Shown here one piece after another: positions 58,402-64,000 of a DNA stretch of 64,000 nucleotides. Source of the DNA: Anaeramoeba flamelloides. Its lineage: Eukaryota > Metamonada > Anaeramoebidae. The stretch spans positions 2,356,001-2,420,000 of the forward strand of contig JANTQA010000063.1 in assembly GCA_027625915.1 (NCBI GenBank), given 5' to 3'. Position 1 is the stretch's first letter; every line of letters starts with the position of its first letter. The translations under genes and the position numbers were made by a program. The notes under the pieces were generated by a model that was not told the origin of the DNA, ran no database searches, and worked only from the letters and a program-made list of their open reading frames with translations.

Positions 58402-59849
58402 TTGATTTGATGAGGAAAAATATATGTTTGTTTTGATATTAGAGGTTATGGAGAAAAGTAGAAAAAATGAGTTTAATTAAAGTTTTTTTCCATTTAAGGG
58501 TAAAAATGGGTTGAATTTCGAATATTTCTTGAATAAAAATAAAATTGATCTTCAAAATCGTTACTTACTGGGTTTTGCATCAAAAAATTGAAATAAGTTA
58601 TCCCTTCTCTCTCTTTTCTACTGATAAATTCAAATTAATATCGAAAAATTTTTCTTTGCTTTTCCATTTATGGAATATTTTTAGATAGCTTTGAATAATA
58701 GTATTTTATTGGTTTAATTTTTAGAAACTTTGTAAAATTGATTTGTCAAGAAAACACTCTTTCTGTTGTGTTGTTTTAAAAGTTAAGTTTATAAATTACA
58801 AAAATCGAAAATTGAATAAAAAATTCTATTTAATAAATTTGAATTTATCAGTACAAGATAAGGAAATTTTTTTCAAAAAAAAATCTCTAAATTTTGTATT
58901 TTTGAAATACATTCATATAATAAACATTATTATACATAACAATTTTTTAATGAGGTTTACAACTTTAATAGATATTAATGGGAATTGATAAAAAAATGAA
59001 AATTTTCAGTAATATTTTTTTCATTTTTAATTGTAAAATTTTTGAATTTTTTAATTGACTTAGTGGAGAGATAATTTTCAAGTATTTTTTTAATGGTCTA
59101 AAAGGAAACATATTTTTCAATTTTAAAATAGCACAAAATATTTCTTTCAAAAGATATCGCTAGATTAAATTGAAAATCTGATTTTTTATCTGTTTTTGGA
59201 ATATTTTTTATCATTTTATTTTTTTCTATGCTTGAGTTTTTATATACATTCCCGATTGTTTTCTGAAAATTGCTTCAACATTTATTCTTTTTTCAATCTT
59301 AATGTCCAATCAAAAATTAATTCATTTCAACTTTTTTCATTAAAAAAATACCCCAAAAATAGGTGTCTTTTTCAAAAGTCAGTATTTTTGAATAGGGGGG
59401 TATTCAGATTTTCATGAGTTTAATAGCTATCGTTTTTTTATTACATAAAATTATGATAACTTTGAAAAAATAATTTATAAGAGAAGTATAACTGAAATCC
59501 AATCTATTGTTTTGGCTAAATTTAATTTTTGGTGTTTATTTCTTCATTATAGTGTAAAGTAACATTTTAAAAGAAAGAATTGATTACAAAATACTTCTTT
59601 GAACATTCTTGTTGTGAAAGACGAAAAAGGAAAATAGAGTGAAAATTTTGTCAATTTTATAGGGAAATTTAAGTAGAACAATCCTTTTATTGGTAAATGT
59701 TAAATTTCATATTTCGAAATAATTATAAATAAAAAAAAAACTTTAAATAAAATTATTTTTTTACCGAATTTGTAACATGTCTTAATTTGTTTTTTACTAA
59801 CGGTAATAGAGTGATTATATAAACAAAGATATAATTAAACTTGGTATGT
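58402..59849. other. Non-coding stretch, nothing recognised
   Basis: AT-rich. Open frames 58743-58988 and 59196-59417 are Phe/Ile/Lys strings without family resemblance. A run of six G in GAATAGGGGGGTATTC (about 59390) stands out only by composition. Confidence 0.4.
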
Positions 59850-60330
59850 AACTACCTCTATCAACTTTAGATAGATTTATTATCATTTTGAAGAAAGGAA
59901 GTTCATTTTTTCCAATGAAATTTTCAGTCAAAAAATCTAAGATCGTTTTTTGTAAGGATTTTTGGGATCTAAAATCCTAAAAAGAAAAAATTTTTAAAAG
60001 AAATTTTTATTTTGAGGAAATCTGACTTTTAATAATTTCCAAAAGTCTGTATGTTTTAAATAACCTTAGGCATTTAATCTTATTTTAAAAATAACATAAA
60101 AAAAATTCAAATATTGAATTTATGAATATCCAAAAAATTGATTATTTCTTTTATTCACAAACATTCTATTAAATTTCTTGAAACTTAAAAGATTAGGTAA
60201 TATTCTTTTTTCAATTATCCAGGGTATAAAAAAGGAACTAATATTATTAAATTCAGTAATTTGAGAATATCATTTTTTTTTTTTTATTAGAAATATTTTT
60301 TTGTATTCGTTTTATTTGTTTGAAAATATT
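59850..60330. repeat. Dispersed repeat family F, copy 3
   Basis: Aligns with 33.06-33.57 kb in the same orientation: TTTTTGGGATCT, CTGACTTTTAATAATTTCCA, CCTTAGGCATTTAATCTTAT and CTTGAAACTTAAAAGATTAG. Non-coding. Confidence 0.6.
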
Positions 60331-60654
60331 AAAAAAAAATGAGAAATAAGTGTAAACTATATTTATACATTTAATCTTTGGGTTGTTAATATCTCATTGG
60401 AAAAAATATAGATAGGGCTATTAATTATTGATTGAAAATAATTAAATTAAAAAAGTATTTCTTTAGATTGTAAGTTTAATTTTCCAGGTTTTTAAAAAAG
60501 TATTTTTGGAGAAATTTTTAATTTGATTTTTTAGTTGATTTTTTTCTTATTTTTTTGTCCAATAAAAAGAAAAAATTGATTTGAACTGTTTTTTGAATCA
60601 AAAAAAGATATTTTTTTTATTGTAATTTGGGGGGGAAGTTTAGAATTCCTCTCA

Positions 60655-60785
60655 TTTACCATTAGGTTTCCCATAATTGAAAATCATTGAGTTAAATCAA
60701 AGAAATTACTCTATTCTTTTGAATTCTGGAAAACTAAGGGACTTTTGTTAGTTTTTTTATAATTTGTGAAATAAAACGAAAATTT
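60655..60785. repeat. AGGTTTT palindromes in a LINE tail (P1 then half P2)
   Basis: Arms TTAGGTTTCCCATAATTGAA and TTTTGAATTCTGGAAAAC around a self-complementary loop, then a P2 left arm (TTAGTTTTTTTATAATTTG). It begins at CCATTAGG, the same LINE-tail junction as at 15096. A LINE tail stub (GAATTCCTCTCATTTACC) with poly-T (about 60605-60625) precedes it. Confidence 0.65.
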
Positions 60786-61202
60786 ATTTAATTTTTTTTT
60801 TTATTTTGAAGGGAGAAAATTAATTTCCTCTTACGGCCCTAATTTCCAAATTTTTGTTTTGAAATTTTAATAGAGAATCATACCTATCTTTATCATTAAC
60901 CAATGATAAGATGAATAATTAGTCTTTATTTCCGATAACATCAAGAATGTTATTCTTATTATTGAATTTTATTTATATTAATTCTTTAATCCACAATTTT
61001 CGATTTTTTTCATAGAATGGGCAATTCCATAATTAACGATCGATACCCTCATCTATTTCTGAGTTATGTTATTTTTTACACATATATTGTAAGATTTTCT
61101 TTTTATTTTATTATTATCATAAACACAAGAAAATCTGTTTAAATAATTTGAGAAGTTTCTTATTTTTTGGATGGAAATGGAGCCCTTCCATTTTAAATAT
61201 TT

Positions 61203-61570
61203 TTTGTCTTTTCCTTTTTTTAATTTAAGAAATAAACAGAGAATTTTATTTAATTTTCGGTTTATTCCTTAAATTAAAAAAATTTTTGTTAGGTTTTCTT
61301 GAGTTTTCTGTTTATTTCTAAAATCAATAGATTTTCGTTAGGTTTTTTTTACTTTTTGAAATAAACCGAAATTTTATTAAAATTTTCTGTTTATTACAAA
61401 AAGTAAAAAAAACCTAGAACATTTCACAGATAAAATAGAAAACTTCAAGAAAATTGTAGTTAGGTTTTCCAAAATTCAAAAGAATTGAGTTAAATCTTTG
61501 ATTTTACTCATTTCTTATGAATTCTGGAAAACATCGACACTTGAGGGAACTTGATGGTACTTGATGGCAT
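61203..61570. repeat. AGGTTTT palindrome cluster inside the LINE
   Basis: A P2 (TTTTTTTAATTTAAGAAATA / CTTAAATTAAAAAAATT) is followed by a P3 with an inner P2 (TTAGGTTTTCTTGAGTTTTC; AGGTTTTTTTTACTTTTTG / AAAGTAAAAAAAACCT; AACTTCAAGAAAAT) and a P1 (TTAGGTTTTCCAAAATTC / GAATTCTGGAAAAC). The cap reads ACACTTGAGGGAACTTGATGG then TACTTGATGGCATG, tandem CACTTGA-like words. Confidence 0.72.
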
Positions 61571-62213
61571 GCCTGTTTATGTATTTTATTGTTATATCTA
61601 ATAATTTTCAATATTCTTGACCTTTCCACCCAGAACAATTTATTATCAAGTTTTAAATAAATTTGTTTAGATTTAATTCTAATAATTTTAAGGTATCTAT
61701 TCCTCAATTAATATTTTCATGATTTTTATGAAACCTTAAATTTTTGGATAATGGTCCAAAATCCAGAATTTCTAATTTCTTTTTAAGCGTATATCATCTT
61801 TTATATATTGAAATTCTGACTTGATATATTTTAACCTCAGTTTTATATTTTATACTCATGGAATGTGTGTATTGATTTTTAATAAATTTGTTACTTTTTT
61901 ATTTATCCAAACAACAATCGAGTCGAAATCTTTTCGAGCTAGATTTAATATCACTAATCAATAAAATAACTGGCTAATACATATTGATTTAAACATTTGT
62001 AATTTTACTCTATTAAATAATTTTTTTTTTTTTGGGTTAAAAAATCATCTTTATTTTTTTCAAGTTACTTTTAACTTTTTTGAAGTTTTTTTTTAATGTT
62101 TCTTTTTTCAAGCCAAATTCCTAAATATTTTATTTTGGATAATTGGTTTTATTTTCAGGTTTTTTCAATATTTCGATTCATTCCAAATTCTTGAATAATT
62201 TTATAAATTATTA

Positions 62214-62414
62214 ACAAAGTCAGTTCCACTTTTAACAAACAAACTTTCAAAAAAATTTAATCACAAAAAAATCTCAAATTAAGGCACAAAATTTGTAATT
62301 TTATTTTTTACAATTTATTTTAATAGAATCTGATTTTTGTGCCTTAATTTAAGATTAATTTTTGTACCTAAATTTTCGTTGAAATTTGTGCCTTAAAAGT
62401 GGAAACGACTGTAT
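62214..62414. mobile_element. MITE family J, copy 2, inside the LINE
   Basis: Ends are AGTCAGTTCCACTTTTAA and TTAAAAGTGGAAACGACT. Internal words AATTAAGGCACAAAATTT and TTTTTGTGCCTTAATTTA pair. It has the same size and order as 15965-16170. It separates two reverse transcriptase blocks, so it entered after the LINE. Confidence 0.75.
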
Positions 62415-63204
62415 TTTTTTTTCGATTTCTGATATTGGTTCATCCATTATTAAAATTAAGTCATTTGTAAACATTTAAATAGGACGAATTAAATTGTTAA
62501 TTTCTTCAATTAAAATTTGGCCAATGAATTCAAAATTAAAGGAGAATAGAAGAGTATATCCTTGATAGACTCCTATTTCTTCCTTTTTATATTTTTCATT
62601 TTTAATATATTTAGTGAGTGCGAAGTGAACCAATATATGACCAATCGTATCAAAACATTTTTTGATATCAATTTCAACTATAAAAAAAATTTTATATATA
62701 TATATATATATTTGAGTTTTTCGATCTCCAAAAAATAAATTCAATACTGCTATTCTTATCTAATCTTTTTTTAAAATTCAAATCAAGAATCTGAAACTAG
62801 ATCCCAAAAATCTTCAATCCCTTTAAAAATAAGTTTTTAAAAAAATCTATGTAAAGTATTATTAATTGTGATTGGCCTATAATTTGGAGGAATCTTTTCA
62901 TCTTCGGCTTTGTAAATGAACAAAATATTTCTTTCTTTAATAAAATTTTTTATTTCTTCATTGGGATTATTATTCCAATCTCAAAGTATTTATTTAACAT
63001 TTTTTAAAAAATAGAAATATTACTTTTGATTCTTTTTTTTTTTTGGTCAATTTTATAGAATTGTATTTTATCAAAATCTTTATCTCTTTTATTTTTTGAT
63101 ATTTAATTAACTTGTACTTATTTTCAAAATTTTATTTAATTATCATTTTATTGCGTAAATTAACAAAAAAATGAAGAACTCTATGACACTTGACTACCCG
63201 TTAC

Positions 63205-63430
63205 AGCACTTCCCCAGTTCATAAACTTTAATACAGAAAGTTTTATAAAGATTTCCATATAGTTTTAATATATACACGAGGTAATAAAGATATTGAATCT
63301 TTTCTTGTTTATAATATTAAAAATATTATTGTTTCATTTAATATATGAGATATAATGATTTTTTTAATTCAGATATCCAGATTTTATGATTATTTTCATA
63401 CAATGGGCAGTTCCAGAAAAAATGAAAAAT
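63205..63430 (-). mobile_element. LINE 3'-region fragment
   Basis: Matches 15.2-15.4 kb: TAATATTAAAAATATTATTG, AATTCAGATATCCAGATTTT, ATGATTATTTTCATACAATG. On its low-coordinate side it meets CACTTGACTACCCGTTACAG, a palindrome-cap-like sequence, in place of its own tail. Confidence 0.55.
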
Positions 63431-63564
63431 GATATTTTAATTTATTTATTATGAGAAAGGAGTAATCAAAGAAAATTTACTAAATAAAAAAGAGAAGAAA
63501 AATAATTAAAATATTATAGTAAAAAAAATATTATCTCATTTACATGACCAAATTAAAAATTATC

Positions 63565-63755
63565 CACTGTCGTTAGGTTTTCCAGGATTTGAGAAATTAA
63601 GTTAAATCAATGATTTTACTAAATTATTTTGAATTCTGGAAAACCGCCTTTAGCTTTTTTTTTTTTTTTAGAAATAAAAAGAAAATTTTTGAAATTTTCT
63701 TTTAATTTCTCAAATTTAAAAAAAGCTAGGCACTTGACGACACGTCCCCTGAAAT
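63565..63755. repeat. AGGTTTT palindromes P1 and P2 with cap
   Basis: A P1 (TTAGGTTTTCCAGGATTTGA / TTTTGAATTCTGGAAAACC) is followed by a P2 with AGCTTTT arms (TTAGCTTTTTTTTTTTTTTA / TTTAAAAAAAGCTAGG). It is capped by CACTTGACGACACG, complementary to the head at 11121 (CGTGTCGTCAAGTG). Confidence 0.74.
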
Positions 63756-64000
63756 ACGAGAAGTAAAAACCCGATCGAAAGATTATCAACAATAAATAAG
63801 ATTCCATAAACTGTGATTAATAAATTTGTATTCCACAAACTCCTAAAAATGATATTTTTATAAGTTCACAATTATTATTGAAATTTTTTTCGAAATTAAG
63901 TTGATTTTTCTTACTGGGCTATTCAATAACTTAGTGGTTTCATTTTTTCAAGTGTATTTTGATATACTTCCTATAGAGACCATAATATTACTTTCTTCTT
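63756..64000. other. Window end, nothing recognised
   Basis: AT-rich sequence without open frames or repeat ends. Confidence 0.3.

Larger units (their letters stand above)
60785..63010 (-). mobile_element. Degraded LINE (non-LTR retrotransposon) with reverse transcriptase motifs
   Basis: Read on the minus strand, pieces follow the order of a LINE reverse transcriptase: FIKERNILFIYKAEDEKIP then PNYRPITINNTLHRFF (62960-62840); VEIDIKKCFDTIGHILVHF, with the first catalytic Asp, and IGVYQGYTLLFSF, the QG block (62700-62540); then LSKIKYLGIWLEKRNIKKKL (about 62150-62080), the block after the catalytic centre. The tail resembles other LINE ends here and finishes CTCCCTTC plus poly-A at 60785. Many stops, frame changes, a MITE J and a palindrome block interrupt it. 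The 5' end is missing. It is long dead. Confidence 0.75.

Noticed and set aside
61504-61707. 67-codon minus-strand frame as a gene
   Set aside because: It is a piece of the degraded LINE running into a palindrome cap.

Overview
The window looks like nuclear DNA of a very AT-rich, intron-containing, single-celled eukaryote. Every recognisable gene is eukaryotic (YAK1 kinase, exosome RRP43, ribosomal protein S29, Rab GTPase, RGS protein, B-box protein), introns have GT..AG ends, and the standard genetic code fits all of them. Proteins with long K, T, N and E/T-rich tracts, an RGS/Rab/B-box repertoire and a glutamate dehydrogenase with an organelle-type leader would suit Anaeramoeba or a similar amoeboid protist. 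That assignment is inference from style, not from a search.

Layout. 0.7-2.1 kb: last exon of a YAK1-type kinase (+). 4.7-5.7 kb: frame-disturbed tandem B-box/coiled-coil gene (-). 9.5-14.5 kb: RRP43 (-), two exons around a 4.2 kb intron packed with nested transposons. 15-16.2 kb: LINE tail plus palindromes. 18.0-18.3 kb: RPS29 (+). 18.5-21.2 kb: repeat block with nested palindromes and a LINE tail. 24.9-29.75 kb: a 994-residue coiled-coil/RGS/DUF547 protein (-), its RGS domain split by a 1.9 kb intron holding two MITEs. 31.3-32.1 kb: a long foldback repeat. 34.8-39.2 kb: Rab5/21-like GTPase (-), with a 41-nt exon and a 3.65 kb intron full of repeats. 42-44.6 kb: repeats paralogous to those at 19-20 kb and 34 kb. 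44.8-48.6 kb: glutamate dehydrogenase (+), three exons. 49-52.1 kb: foldback element and a nested Tc1/mariner element. 52.3-54.6 kb: a 711-residue coiled-coil protein of unknown function (-). 56.5-57.1 kb: foldback MITE. 57.7-58.4 kb: membrane methyltransferase of the PEMT/ICMT type (-). 60.6-63.8 kb: a degraded LINE with reverse transcriptase motifs, crossed by palindromes and a small MITE.

The genes belong to unrelated housekeeping and signalling pathways and form no operon. What ties the window together is repeat biology. At least ten small repeat families recur two or more times, and many sit inside each other or inside long introns. Short introns are about 55-135 bp, while the long ones (1.9-4.2 kb) have grown by insertion.

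The least explained structure is a set of modular palindromes whose arms all start with AGGTTTT and end with AAAACCT. They are telescoped inside one another, capped by short CACTTGACGG-like words, and found repeatedly at LINE tails and at the same place in a duplicated repeat. No tRNA, rRNA, CRISPR array or virus-derived element was recognised. All exon joins were deduced by eye from reading frame, splice consensus and family alignment.
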